From Tateyamaria sp947503385 (lineage in GTDB: Bacteria; Pseudomonadota; Alphaproteobacteria; Rhodobacterales; Rhodobacteraceae), in the NCBI RefSeq assembly GCF_051195235.1, contig NZ_JBNFZM010000005.1, forward strand, positions 62,001 to 126,000: a stretch of 64,000 nucleotides of DNA. The letters run 5' to 3'. The translations under genes were made by a program, and so were the position numbers. Below the pieces are notes generated by a model, which worked only from the letters and a program-made list of their open reading frames with translations, was not told the origin of the DNA and did not search any database. Every line of letters starts with the position of its first letter. The stretch's first letter is position 1. This document shows positions 16,839-26,195 of this stretch, piece after piece.

Positions 16839-18101
16839 ATGGATGACACGTTCAAACCATCCCGGCGAGCCTTCCTGCGCGGCTCTGCCGCCGTGGCCGC
16901 CGGGGGCGTGGCAAGCGCCGCCTCTGCTGCCGGGCCGGACCCGCTGATCACCGAATTGCAGGACTGGGCCAGCTATACCGGCGCTGGCGTCGACGAGACG
17001 CCCTACGGGATGCCGATCAGCTTTGAGAGCCATGTGGTGCGCCGCAATGTCGAATGGCTGACCGCGTCGCCGATCTCGTCGATCAACTTCACCCCGATCC
17101 ACGCGCTGGACGGCACGATCACACCGCAGGGCTGCGCGTTTGAGCGGCACCATTCGGGTGCCATCGAGCTGTCCAAGCAGGATTTCCGCCTGATGATCAA
17201 CGGCTTGGTCGATCGGCCGCTGGTCTTTACCTATGATGATCTGGAACGCTTCCCCCGCGAAAACCACGTCTATTTCTGCGAATGCGCGGCCAACACGGGC
17301 ATGGAATGGGCCGGTGCGCAGCTGAACGGTGTGCAGTTCACCCACGGCATGATCCACAACATGGAGTATACCGGCGTGCCTCTGCGCACCCTGCTGCAAG
17401 AGGCCGGCGCGGACATGGACGCCGACAAATGGGTCTATGTCGAAGGCGCGGATGCATCGTCGAACGGGCGGTCGATCCCTATGGAGAAAGCGCTTGATGA
17501 TGTGCTGGTCGCCTTCAAGGCCAATGGCGAGGCGCTGCGCATGGAACATGGCTACCCCGTCCGCCTCGTTGTACCGGGCTGGGAAGGCAACATGTGGGTC
17601 AAGTGGCTGCGCCGCATCGAAGTGACCGACACGGCCGTGGAAAGCCGCGAGGAAACCTCGAAATACACCGATGTGCTGGAGGACGGCACCGCCCGCAAAT
17701 GGACGTGGGAGATGGACGCCAAATCCGTCATCACCGCCCCCAGCCCGCAAATGCCGATCACCCATGGCAAGGGGCCGCTGGTGATCTCGGGGCTGGCGTG
17801 GTCCGGCCATGGCAAGATCACCCGCGTGGACGTGTCAAAGGACGGCGGCATCACATGGGAAACCGCGCGGCTGGGCAAGCAGGGCGACACCAAGGCGCTC
17901 ACGCGCTTCTACCTCGACATGGACTGGGACGGTGCGCCGATGCTGCTGCAATCGCGTGCTATGGACGAGACGGGATATGTCCAGCCCACCAAGGAACAGC
18001 TGCGCGAAAAGCGGGGCGAGAATTCGGTCTATCACAACAACTGTATCCAGACCTGGTACGTGAACGCAGAAGGGATCGCCGAGAATGTCGAAGTCTCCTA
18101 A
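16839..18101 (+). CDS. soxC: SoxC, molybdopterin sulfur dehydrogenase subunit
   Basis: 420 residues with a Tat signal (SRRAFLRGSA). The sulfite-oxidase-type molybdopterin domain holds the cofactor cysteine in YFCECAANTG near residue 148, followed by a dimerisation domain (from about residue 300). With SoxD it oxidises the outer sulfane sulfur on SoxY, yielding six electrons. The gene overlaps soxD by 17 bases. Confidence 0.95.
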   Translation: MDDTFKPSRRAFLRGSAAVAAGGVASAASAAGPDPLITELQDWASYTGAGVDETPYGMPISFESHVVRRNVEWLTASPISSINFTPIHALDGTITPQGCAFERHHSGAIELSKQDFRLMINGLVDRPLVFTYDDLERFPRENHVYFCECAANTGMEWAGAQLNGVQFTHGMIHNMEYTGVPLRTLLQEAGADMDADKWVYVEGADASSNGRSIPMEKALDDVLVAFKANGEALRMEHGYPVRLVVPGWEGNMWVKWLRRIEVTDTAVESREETSKYTDVLEDGTARKWTWEMDAKSVITAPSPQMPITHGKGPLVISGLAWSGHGKITRVDVSKDGGITWETARLGKQGDTKALTRFYLDMDWDGAPMLLQSRAMDETGYVQPTKEQLREKRGENSVYHNNCIQTWYVNAEGIAENVEVS

Positions 18102-19422
18102 CATCCTCCTCCCCGCTCTTGGCGTCACCGGCATTGTGCTGGGGGCCGCCTACGGCATATCGCAAAAAGGGTACGGCGCGGACAAGATCGCCTCGTTGGA
18201 AACCCGTGTCGAGCAGGTCGAAACCAACGCAAGCGCTGCGGCGGCCAATGCTGCCAAAGCAACCGCACAGGCCGAGGCCGAAGCGGCCCGTGCCGCAGAA
18301 TTGCAGGAACAGGTGGCCCAAGTCATGGCCAAAGCGCAGGAACAGCGCGCCAGTGCTGCGCTGACCGCCCCTGCCCCGGCGCGCGATGGCGGGTTTGGTC
18401 TGGGCCGCGCGGCCCTGCCCGAGGAAATCGCTGCGTGGGACGTGGACGTTCTGCCTGACGGGCGTGGCCTGCCCGAGGGCAGCGGCGATGTCTGGACGGG
18501 CGAAGAGGTGTTTGTCGATTACTGTGCCGCCTGCCACGGCGACTTTGCCGAAGGGGTGGACAACTGGCCGGTACTGGCCGGCGGGTTCGACACGCTGGGC
18601 GACAAGGATCCGGTCAAGACCGTGGGCAGCTACTGGCCCTACCTGTCCACCGTGTTCGACTATGTCCACCGCTCCATGCCCTTTGGCGGGGCGGGCACAC
18701 TGACGGCAGACGAAACCTATGCCATTGTGGCCTATATCCTTTATTCCAACGACATGGTCGACGACGATTTCGTGCTAAGCCGCGACACGTTCCTTGATGT
18801 CGAGATGCACAATGCCGATGGCTTTGTGGTCGATGACCGGCCCGACCTCGAATACGCCGAATGGCGCGCCGAGCCTTGCATGGAAGCCTGCAAGGACGAG
18901 GCGCGGATCACCATGCGCTCGGTCTTTTTGGTGGAGACCCCCCCCAAGGGCGGCTCAAACTCGGTCCCGAACATGGCGAGCGTGGACGGCCTGCCGACCT
19001 TTTCCGCCGACGGCCCGTCCTTTGTCCCTGCGGCGGCGCCAAAGCCCGAAGTCGCCGCTGCACCGGCCCCTGCCCCAACAGAAACAGTCGCCAGCGCCGA
19101 TGACGTCCTGCTGAAGCACGGTGAAAAAGTGTTCAAGAAATGCGCCGCCTGCCATGCGGTGGGGGACGGTGCCAGAAACAAATCCGGCCCACAACTGAAC
19201 GGCCTCATCGGGCGCGCGATGGGCGGCGTCGATGGGTTCAAATACTCGGACGGGTTCATCGCCGCCGCTGCCGAAGGCCGCTCATGGACCGCCGAGGAAC
19301 TGGCCGCCTTTCTCGCCAAACCCAAAGCCTACATGAAAGGCACCAAAATGGCCTTTGCCGGTCTGAAGAAGGACGAGGACATCGCTGCCATCACCGCCTA
19401 TCTGGAAAGTTTTGGCGAATGA
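18085..19422 (+). CDS. soxD: SoxD, diheme cytochrome c subunit of sulfur dehydrogenase
   Basis: 445 residues with two CAACH heme motifs, the first at C147 and the second at C353. The amino end is unusual: a single hydrophobic helix (residues 7-27) that looks uncleaved, followed by an alanine/glutamate-rich segment (residues about 33-95) with heptad character that suggests a coiled-coil stalk. Known Paracoccus SoxD is shorter, about 380 residues with an ordinary signal peptide. An Ala/Pro linker at about 310-335 precedes the second cytochrome domain. It passes electrons from SoxC toward small cytochromes c. Overlaps soxC and is coupled to soxE by ATGA. Confidence 0.94.
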   Translation: MSKSPNILLPALGVTGIVLGAAYGISQKGYGADKIASLETRVEQVETNASAAAANAAKATAQAEAEAARAAELQEQVAQVMAKAQEQRASAALTAPAPARDGGFGLGRAALPEEIAAWDVDVLPDGRGLPEGSGDVWTGEEVFVDYCAACHGDFAEGVDNWPVLAGGFDTLGDKDPVKTVGSYWPYLSTVFDYVHRSMPFGGAGTLTADETYAIVAYILYSNDMVDDDFVLSRDTFLDVEMHNADGFVVDDRPDLEYAEWRAEPCMEACKDEARITMRSVFLVETPPKGGSNSVPNMASVDGLPTFSADGPSFVPAAAPKPEVAAAPAPAPTETVASADDVLLKHGEKVFKKCAACHAVGDGARNKSGPQLNGLIGRAMGGVDGFKYSDGFIAAAAEGRSWTAEELAAFLAKPKAYMKGTKMAFAGLKKDEDIAAITAYLESFGE

Positions 19423-20129
19423 TGCGCGGGCCGCTCAGGCACCTTGCGGGGTTTGCCCTGCTTGGGCTGGTGGCCCAATCGGTCTGCGCGGACACCGGCG
19501 ACATTGCCGCCGGTGAACAGGTGTTTCAACAGTGCAAAGGCTGCCATCAGGTTGGTGCAGGCGCCAAACATCGCAGCGGCCCACACCTGAACGGCCTGTT
19601 CGGACGCAAGGCGGCGGGGCTTGACGATTTCCGTTATTCCAAGAGCTTTCAGCGCGCCGGTGCTGGCGGGCTGGAATGGCACGCCGACACGCTGGACGTC
19701 TTTCTCGAAAACCCACGCGCCATGGCCACCGGAACACGGATGAGCTTTCGCGGACTGAAAAACCCGGAGGATCGGGCCAATCTGATCGTCTACCTGCGCC
19801 AGTTTTCGGATGATCCGGCCAATATCCCCGAGGCGGACCCCACCGCGACCGGCGTCGACCATGACCTTGATCCCGCCATCCTCGCGCTCGTGGGCGACCC
19901 GGAATATGGCGAATACCTCAGCGGCGAATGCACGACATGCCATCAGGCGACGGGCGGCGATGACGGCATTCCGTCCATCACGCTCTGGCCCGAAGATCAA
20001 TTCGTCGTGGCCATGCACGCCTACAAGACCAAGCAACGCAACCATCCGGTGATGCAGATGATCGCCGGGCGGTTGGGAGACGAAGAGATTGCGGCGCTCG
20101 CTGCGCATTTCACAAACCTCGAGAATTGA
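19419..20129 (+). CDS. soxE: SoxE, diheme cytochrome c
   Basis: 236 residues starting at the ATGATG that overlaps the soxD stop. A signal peptide (to SVCAD) is followed by two class-I-like cytochrome domains with motifs CKGCH near residue 47 and CTTCH near 171. SoxE is the cytochrome partner of SoxF; the pair resembles flavocytochrome c sulfide dehydrogenase. 24 bases upstream of soxF. Confidence 0.92.
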   Translation: MMRGPLRHLAGFALLGLVAQSVCADTGDIAAGEQVFQQCKGCHQVGAGAKHRSGPHLNGLFGRKAAGLDDFRYSKSFQRAGAGGLEWHADTLDVFLENPRAMATGTRMSFRGLKNPEDRANLIVYLRQFSDDPANIPEADPTATGVDHDLDPAILALVGDPEYGEYLSGECTTCHQATGGDDGIPSITLWPEDQFVVAMHAYKTKQRNHPVMQMIAGRLGDEEIAALAAHFTNLEN

Positions 20130-20153
20130 GGCGATCCTAGGGAGGAGACCACC

Positions 20154-21428
20154 ATGACTTTTGACAGACGGACATTTCTTGGAACTTCTGCCGTTGCTGC
20201 GGCAAGTCTTGCCGCGCCAATGGTGCTGGCCGACGGACACGGCAAACCACGTGTCGTCGTGATCGGGGGGGGTGCAGGCGGCGCCACGGCGGCACGCTAC
20301 ATTGCCAAGGACAGCAAAGGCGCGGTGGATGTCACCCTGATCGAGCCCACGCGCACCTATTACACCTGCTTTTTCTCCAACCTCTATCTGGGCGGGTTCA
20401 AAGAGATCGACGAGATCGGCCACAGCTACGGCGGTCTTGCCGCGGGTGGTGTGAACGTCGTGCATGACTGGGCCGTGGGCGTGGACCGCGATGCCAAAAC
20501 CGTGTCACTGGCGGGCGGCGCGTCGCTGAAATATGACAAGCTGATCCTGAGCCCCGGTATCGACTTTGTCGACATGGCCGTGCCCGGCTGGGACGTCTCG
20601 GCGCAGAACGCCATGCCCCACGCCTACAAGGCCGGTTCGCAAACCGAACTGCTCAAGGCGCAACTGGCCGCGATGCCCGAAGGCGGCACGTTCGCCATGG
20701 TTGCGCCGCCGAACCCATACCGCTGCCCCCCCGGCCCATACGAACGGGTGTCGATGGTGGCCCACTACCTCAAGACCAACAACCCGACGGCCAAGATCAT
20801 CGTGGCCGACCCCAAGCCGAAATTCTCGAAAATGGCGCTGTTCCAAGAAGGCTGGAACAACCATTACGCGGGCATGATCGACTGGATCGGCGAAGACTTT
20901 GGCGGCGGCAGCGTGTCAGTTGATCCAGCGGCCATGACTGTCACCATCGACGGCGAGGAGACCAAAGTTGACGTGGCCAATGTGATCCCGGCGATGAAGG
21001 CCGGGCGCATCGCTGATCTGGCCGGTGTGACCGATGGCAACTGGGCGCCGGTGAACGCCGCCGACATGTCAACCAAGGCCGACCCGGATGTCTACGTTCT
21101 GGGCGATGCGAGCCAGCAGGGCGACATGCCCAAATCCGGCTTTTCCGCCAACAGCCAGGCCAAGGTCTGCGCCAACGCGGTGCGCGGGGCGTTGACCGGA
21201 TCCAAAGTGTTCCCGGCCAAGTTCTCGAACACGTGCTGGTCGCTGATCGACACCAATGACGGCGTGAAGGTGGGCGCGACCTACGAGGCGACAGAGGAAA
21301 AGATCGCCAAGGTCGACGGGTTCATCAGCCAAACGGGTGAAACCGCGGATATCCGCAAGGCCACTTACGAAGAATCCGAAGGCTGGTACGCAGGTATCAC
21401 CGCCGACATGTTCGGCGCAAAAGCCTGA
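20154..21428 (+). CDS. soxF: SoxF, FAD-binding sulfide dehydrogenase
   Basis: 424 residues with a Tat-like signal (DRRTFLGTSAVAAASLAAP). The dinucleotide motif GGGAGGATAARY starts near residue 40. Two cysteines sit where the FCSD redox disulfide is expected, one in RTYYTCFFSN, one in SNTCWSLIDTN, and a further one in NPYRCPPGPYER. It oxidises sulfide to polysulfide or sulfur and passes electrons to SoxE. GGAGGAGACC precedes the ATG. Confidence 0.93.
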   Translation: MTFDRRTFLGTSAVAAASLAAPMVLADGHGKPRVVVIGGGAGGATAARYIAKDSKGAVDVTLIEPTRTYYTCFFSNLYLGGFKEIDEIGHSYGGLAAGGVNVVHDWAVGVDRDAKTVSLAGGASLKYDKLILSPGIDFVDMAVPGWDVSAQNAMPHAYKAGSQTELLKAQLAAMPEGGTFAMVAPPNPYRCPPGPYERVSMVAHYLKTNNPTAKIIVADPKPKFSKMALFQEGWNNHYAGMIDWIGEDFGGGSVSVDPAAMTVTIDGEETKVDVANVIPAMKAGRIADLAGVTDGNWAPVNAADMSTKADPDVYVLGDASQQGDMPKSGFSANSQAKVCANAVRGALTGSKVFPAKFSNTCWSLIDTNDGVKVGATYEATEEKIAKVDGFISQTGETADIRKATYEESEGWYAGITADMFGAKA

Positions 21429-21434
21429 GAAAAT

Positions 21435-21466
21435 GGCGGGGCGTTGATCGATCTCAACGCCCCGCC
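21435..21466 (+). terminator. Strong hairpin after soxF
   Basis: A perfect 13-base stem, GGCGGGGCGTTGA with TCAACGCCCCGCC, over the six-base loop TCGATC, starts seven bases after the soxF stop. No T tract follows, so it may protect the 3' end of the sox mRNA or reduce readthrough rather than fully terminate. Confidence 0.6.
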
Positions 21467-21507
21467 CCCGGATTGGGGCGATACTGGGCTACGTTCAGGA
21501 GGATCAG

Positions 21508-21939
21508 ATGAAACACACCATTCTTGCCATCGCTCTCGGCCTTGCTGCCGGTGCCGCCCATGCCGAAGATGCCATTGTCGTGCCCTTTGACGGCAGCTTT
21601 GACGACGCCACCTTTGCCGTCGAAAGCGCCATCGTCGACCGGGGGCTGGTCATCGACTATGTCAGCCACGTGGGCGACATGCTCAACCGCACCGGGTCCG
21701 ATGTGGGCAGTGAAACGAAACTCTTTGAAGCAGCGGACATCTTCATATTCTGCTCTGCGGTTCTGTCTCGCGAGGTGATGGAAGCCGACCCAATGAACAT
21801 CGCGCACTGCCCCTATGGCATCTTTGTTGCAGAACGCGACGGCGCGGTCATGGTTGGCTACCGCGACTACCCCGATGGCGAGATGGCCAAGGTCGAGGAC
21901 CTGTTGCAAAGCATTGTCGCTGAGGCTGTCGAGAACTGA
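21508..21939 (+). CDS. Exported DUF302 protein
   Basis: 143 residues, signal peptide (to AAHAED, residue 20), then a DUF302-like alpha/beta domain (residues about 22-140) with the family features FDDATFAVESAIVDRGL and IFCSAVLSREVMEADP. DUF302 proteins often accompany sox genes but no activity is established. The start follows CAGGAGGATCAG. It is coupled to hemA by ATGA overlap. Confidence 0.85.
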   Translation: MKHTILAIALGLAAGAAHAEDAIVVPFDGSFDDATFAVESAIVDRGLVIDYVSHVGDMLNRTGSDVGSETKLFEAADIFIFCSAVLSREVMEADPMNIAHCPYGIFVAERDGAVMVGYRDYPDGEMAKVEDLLQSIVAEAVEN

Positions 21940-23156
21940 TGAACTACCAGACCTTCTTCCGGTCCGAACTGGACCGTTTGCGCGACGACGGGAATTACCG
22001 CGACTTTGCCGAACTTGAGCGGCACCGCGGCGCGTTCCCCTCCGCCACCTGCCACAACGGACCGGGAGAGGTCACGATCTGGTGTTCCAATGACTACCTC
22101 GGGATGGGCCAGCACCCCGCGGTGCTTGGCGCGATGCACACCGCGCTGGACCGCACCGGCGCAGGTGCGGGGGGCACGCGCAACATATCGGGCACAACCC
22201 ATGACCACGTGTTGCTGGAGGCGGAACTGGCCGACTTGCATGGCAAGGAGGCCGCGTTGCTGTTCACCTCTGGATACGTGTCCAACTGGGCCGCCCTTGG
22301 TACGCTGGGCGCGCGCATTCCGGGGCTGACCATCCTGTCGGACGCGTTGAACCACGCCTCGATGATCGAGGGCATCCGGCATTCCAAAGCCGCGCGGGTG
22401 ATCTGGAAGCACAACGACCTTGCCGATCTTGAGGCGCGACTGGCCGCCCTGCCCCTTGATGCCCCCAAGCTGATCGCCTTTGAATCCGTCTATTCCATGG
22501 ACGGCGACATCGCCCCCATAGCCGCGATTTGCGATCTCGCTGACCGCTACAACGCGATGACCTATCTCGACGAGGTGCACGCTGTCGGTCTTTACGGCCC
22601 GCGCGGCGGCGGCATTGCCGAACGAGAGGGCCTCATGGACCGGCTGACGGTGATCGAAGGCACACTGGGCAAGGCGTTTGGCGTCATGGGCGGCTATATC
22701 GCGGCCAGCGCCGAACTGTGTGACTTTGTGCGCTCATTTGCCAGCGGGTTCATCTTTACCACCGCACTGCCCCCGGCGGTGGCGGCGGGTGCTGCGGCAT
22801 CAATCCGGCATCTGAAATCAAGCGCCACAGAACGCAACGCGCATCAGGCGCGCGTGACCGATGTGCGCGCGCGGCTTGATGCCATTGGCCTTCCGCATAT
22901 CGACAATCCGAGCCACATCATCCCGGTGATGGTGGGCGACCCGGTCAAATGCAAGTTCATCTCGGACAGGCTGCTGCACGACCACGGGATATATATTCAG
23001 CCGATCAACTACCCGACCGTGCCCAAAGGCACCGAACGGCTGCGCATCACACCTTCACCTGTGCATACGGCGGCGGATGTGGACCGGCTGGTTGCCGCGC
23101 TTGAAACGCTGTGGACGCAATGCCAGCTGTCGCGCCTGCCCGTCGCCGCACAATAG
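21939..23156 (+). CDS. hemA: 5-aminolevulinate synthase
   Basis: 405 residues, the length of Rhodobacter HemA/HemT. It condenses glycine with succinyl-CoA, the first step of heme synthesis in alphaproteobacteria. Visible features are the glycine-rich GTRNISGTTHDH region, the DEVHAVGLYGPRGGG motif and the PLP lysine in EGTLGKAFGVMGGY. It is translationally coupled to the DUF302 gene at the end of the sox run, which places heme precursor supply with several c-type cytochromes. Convergent with the YeeE gene at a seven-base gap. Confidence 0.95.
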   Translation: MNYQTFFRSELDRLRDDGNYRDFAELERHRGAFPSATCHNGPGEVTIWCSNDYLGMGQHPAVLGAMHTALDRTGAGAGGTRNISGTTHDHVLLEAELADLHGKEAALLFTSGYVSNWAALGTLGARIPGLTILSDALNHASMIEGIRHSKAARVIWKHNDLADLEARLAALPLDAPKLIAFESVYSMDGDIAPIAAICDLADRYNAMTYLDEVHAVGLYGPRGGGIAEREGLMDRLTVIEGTLGKAFGVMGGYIAASAELCDFVRSFASGFIFTTALPPAVAAGAAASIRHLKSSATERNAHQARVTDVRARLDAIGLPHIDNPSHIIPVMVGDPVKCKFISDRLLHDHGIYIQPINYPTVPKGTERLRITPSPVHTAADVDRLVAALETLWTQCQLSRLPVAAQ

Positions 23157-23163
23157 AGCCCGG

Positions 23164-24222
23164 TCAGGCCAGCCCGACCGCGCCTGCCCCGGACATCAGC
23201 CGGTGCGTGACCATCGCGCCGATCCACATGCAGAACACCGCAAGCCACGCGGTCAGCGCCATGATGGACCCGCCAGCCATGCCCGCGCCAACGGCACAGC
23301 CTCCGGCGAGCATACTGCCAAACCCCATGAGCACCCCACCGACCAGATAGCGTTCCATCGGGGTATCCGCATCGAACCGCTGGACGCGCGCCTCGCGTCG
23401 GATCACCGCCCCAGCCAGCGCACCGCAAAAGACACCGGCAACAAGGCCCAATCCAAAACCGGCCACGAGGTTCGGTGCACTGACCAGCGCCATAAGCGTG
23501 TCGGTTGAAGGGCCTGTGAAGGTGACGGATTGCACCGGCACAACCTCGAAAGACGCCTGCGCAACGGCAAAGGTCCCGTACCACCCGGCAAAGACCGCAA
23601 GGCCGACCAGCGCCGCAGCCACGAGATCCGCAACCGGCACACGCTGCTTTATGCCAAAGGCCAGTGCCCCGAGCAGCACAACAGCGGCGGTACCCGCGAC
23701 AAGGGACGCCCGGATGTTCAGTACCGCGAGCAGGCTGCGCCCGTCTCCGCCCGGCACGGTCCACAGCAGCGCCAGCGCCTCGCGCGCCGGAGCCAGCGCG
23801 CCGCTCAGCGACGCTTGAGCCACGATGGTGACGACCAACCCGGTGATGATGGCGCGCAGGTTGCCCGTCGCCGACAACACCAGCAAACGGCTGACGCATC
23901 CACGCGCGAGGATCATACCCACCCCGAACATCATCCCGCCGATAATGGCCCCCGACAGGCTGCCCGTGGCAGCAAGCTGTCGCGCCCCACTTGTGTCCAG
24001 CACCCCCAGCAGGCCCGCGCCCTGCACCGCCAGCAGCGCCGCGCAAAACGCAACGAGCCAAACCGCGATGCGCGGTCCGGGTCGGCCTTCGGCCAGTTCG
24101 ACCGTTGCAGCGCGCAAGCAAAACCGCGATTGCAGTGCAGCACCCCCAAAGAGCAGCCCAACCAACACGCCAACAGCGCACATCAAGGCCAGTTCACCAA
24201 AGCGATCTATCAGGGTTTCCAT
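23164..24222 (-). CDS. YeeE/YedE-family sulfur transporter, second copy in the sox island
   Basis: About 352 residues from the ATG at 24222; an ATG 15 bases upstream (24237) is possible and neither has a clear ribosome site. It has about nine hydrophobic helices and the conserved cysteines in LQSRFCLRAA, LARGCVSRLL and AGGCAVGAG, as in SoxT and TsuA. It is likely a second thiosulfate or sulfur-compound importer, downstream of soxG and soxH on the same strand and probably under the same operator. Confidence 0.85.
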   Translation of the reverse strand: METLIDRFGELALMCAVGVLVGLLFGGAALQSRFCLRAATVELAEGRPGPRIAVWLVAFCAALLAVQGAGLLGVLDTSGARQLAATGSLSGAIIGGMMFGVGMILARGCVSRLLVLSATGNLRAIITGLVVTIVAQASLSGALAPAREALALLWTVPGGDGRSLLAVLNIRASLVAGTAAVVLLGALAFGIKQRVPVADLVAAALVGLAVFAGWYGTFAVAQASFEVVPVQSVTFTGPSTDTLMALVSAPNLVAGFGLGLVAGVFCGALAGAVIRREARVQRFDADTPMERYLVGGVLMGFGSMLAGGCAVGAGMAGGSIMALTAWLAVFCMWIGAMVTHRLMSGAGAVGLA

Positions 24223-24308
24223 CGTCCGCGCCCGCATGATTGGTCATGTGGGCACGTTCTGCACCGTTCCGCTGCCCGGAACCTTGACCCAGCGCAAACC
24301 GGGATTGG

Positions 24309-25253
24309 TTATTCGAACTCCATCTGTTCGTAGACGCGGCCCGCGTTGCGGGTGGCCAGTTCTTCGAACGTGTCGAGATGTGCAAAGGCGCTCTGGTCGA
24401 CATAGTAGGCGTCCGCCAGATCACCGCCCGCGTCCAGATGCGCGCCCACCACTGTCCGCAGGTGCATCAGGTAGTCGCGCGTGTAGCGGCGCACCTGTGC
24501 CATGTTGGTCGGATGACCGTGACCGGGAATGACGTAAGTGGCACCCAGCGGCTCAAAGCAACAGTCCCACGTCTCGATCCAGTCGAACACGATCGTGTCC
24601 TCGAATATCGGCAGCATCCGTTCGTGAAACGCCATGTCGCCCGCAATCACCATGCCCTGCTCGGGCAGCCAGACCTGCGTGTCGCCGGGACCGTGCGCCG
24701 GGCCAAGGTGCAGCACCTCTATCCGGAAATCGCCCATCTCGATGATTTCCTTGTCTTCGAAGGTGCGCGTCGGCGGCGCGACAAACGTGCCTTCTGCCTT
24801 GTCCCGGTTGTAGCGCTTCATGTTCTCCAGAATGCGGTTGCCGCGTTCCTCTATCTCATGGGCGGCGTCCACATGGGCAAGGATCGGCACGCCCTGTTCG
24901 GCCCAATAGGAATTGCCAAGCATCGCGTGCCCCTGCCCGTTTTCGTCGATCACGAGCCGGACGGGCTGGTCGGTGATGGCCTTGATTTCGTCATGCAGCG
25001 CCTTGGCCAGCAGGTAGGCGGCACCGCCGTTGATGACGATCACACCGTCGCCTGTGACGATAAAGCTGAGGTTGTTGTTGTGGCCGCTGTTTTCATAGGT
25101 GGGCGGTGCTGTGGCCCCGATAGCGGACCAGACATGCGGGATCACCTCCACCGGTTTGGAATAGAGCACCGAACCCGGATACTGGTCCGCAATGTCCTCA
25201 CTGGCCCCCGCAGGGGCCGCACACAGCGCCAAGACGGCCAGCAGCCGCCTCAT
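24309..25253 (-). CDS. soxH: SoxH-type metallo-beta-lactamase-fold protein
   Basis: 314 residues, signal peptide (to GASEDI, residue 19). The MBL fold is recognisable from AHGPGDTQVWLPEQGM, IAGDMAF and the late GHGHP motif. The first metal motif, usually HxHxDH, reads ENGQGH here, so two histidines and the Asp are missing. The protein may bind one metal or use a different site. SoxH is found at the end of Paracoccus-type sox clusters but is not essential for thiosulfate oxidation. It overlaps the upstream soxG-like gene by four bases. Confidence 0.8.
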   Translation of the reverse strand: MRRLLAVLALCAAPAGASEDIADQYPGSVLYSKPVEVIPHVWSAIGATAPPTYENSGHNNNLSFIVTGDGVIVINGGAAYLLAKALHDEIKAITDQPVRLVIDENGQGHAMLGNSYWAEQGVPILAHVDAAHEIEERGNRILENMKRYNRDKAEGTFVAPPTRTFEDKEIIEMGDFRIEVLHLGPAHGPGDTQVWLPEQGMVIAGDMAFHERMLPIFEDTIVFDWIETWDCCFEPLGATYVIPGHGHPTNMAQVRRYTRDYLMHLRTVVGAHLDAGGDLADAYYVDQSAFAHLDTFEELATRNAGRVYEQMEFE

Positions 25254-26164
25254 GCCGCACCCGGTACAAACACGAACCCCTCCGCTGCCCGGTCAACCCG
25301 GCCCATGCCCCCGCCCGGCAGGTGAAAGCCCACAATCTGCATCTGTTCGGAGGTGATCCGGTCAAACAGCATTCTGCGGGTATCGGCGGCCATCCCGCCG
25401 TCCTGATCTGACCCGCTGATCCACTCCGGCTTGCGGAACGCCACATGATGATTGCCAATGGCGTCCCCAAGCACCAGCGCGCTTTGCGATCCGTCGCGGA
25501 TTTCGAAACTCATATGTCCCGGTGTGTGTCCGGGCGTGGAAACCGCTGCAATGCCCGGCAGGACCTCTTGTCCGTCCTCAAACAGCACAACGCTGTCCGC
25601 AATCGCCTCCATCCGGCGTTTGGCCCCGACGGCAAAGGCAGCGCGCGCCTCACCAATGGTATTCACGGTGTCCGGGTCCCACCAATAGTCCCATTCGGCT
25701 CGGCCCATCATATACGTCGCCTCGTAAAACAGCGGCTCGTCAAAGTCGTCCAGCAAACCCCATATGTGATCGGGATGGGCATGGGTGAACACGACATGGG
25801 TGATATCCTCGGGTGCCAGTCCGACCGCCGCGAGGCTGTCGACAATTGTGCCCGCCGATGGCATGAAATCCGGCCCGGACCCCACGTCGAACAGCACCGT
25901 CCGGTCGCCGTCCTGATAAAGCGCGAGATTGCATTCCGGTGTCAGCCGGTCCCACGACAACCCGAATTCGGTGAGGATCGGCTGGAGCTCCCCGGCGGGC
26001 ATGGGTTCAAAGATGAAACTGCCCGGCAGCAACAGGCTGCCATCGCTGACCGTCGTCAGTGTCCCGGACCCGACACTGGCCTGCAAAACGCGTGGGGCCA
26101 GTGCCGTGGCCGCCGCGGAAAACGCCCCACCCCGCGCAAGGAAAGATCGTCGGCTGAAGTCCAT
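25250..26164 (-). CDS. Tat-exported metallo-beta-lactamase-fold hydrolase (SoxG-like)
   Basis: 304 residues with a twin-arginine signal (SRRSFLARGG). It has a complete MBL metal motif, HAHPDH near residue 125, then STPGHTPGHMSF and the Asp in LVLGDAIGNHH. In Paracoccus, soxG and soxH are adjacent MBL-type genes, and this gene has the soxG position. The substrate is unknown; a glyoxalase II- or persulfide-hydrolase-type thioester is possible. An ATTC-N8-GAAT site lies 16 bases upstream of the start. Confidence 0.78.
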   Translation of the reverse strand: MDFSRRSFLARGGAFSAAATALAPRVLQASVGSGTLTTVSDGSLLLPGSFIFEPMPAGELQPILTEFGLSWDRLTPECNLALYQDGDRTVLFDVGSGPDFMPSAGTIVDSLAAVGLAPEDITHVVFTHAHPDHIWGLLDDFDEPLFYEATYMMGRAEWDYWWDPDTVNTIGEARAAFAVGAKRRMEAIADSVVLFEDGQEVLPGIAAVSTPGHTPGHMSFEIRDGSQSALVLGDAIGNHHVAFRKPEWISGSDQDGGMAADTRRMLFDRITSEQMQIVGFHLPGGGMGRVDRAAEGFVFVPGAA

Positions 26165-26179
26165 GGCACGCCCCCTTAA

Positions 26180-26195
26180 ATTCTCATATACGAAT
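26180..26195. promoter_or_regulatory. SoxR/SqrR-type operator candidate upstream of the soxG/H pair
   Basis: A perfect ATTC-TCATATAC-GAAT lies 16 bases before the soxG-like start on the minus strand. It runs into CGAATGTGTAC (26191-26201), identical to the motif at the soxX promoter. Confidence 0.7.
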
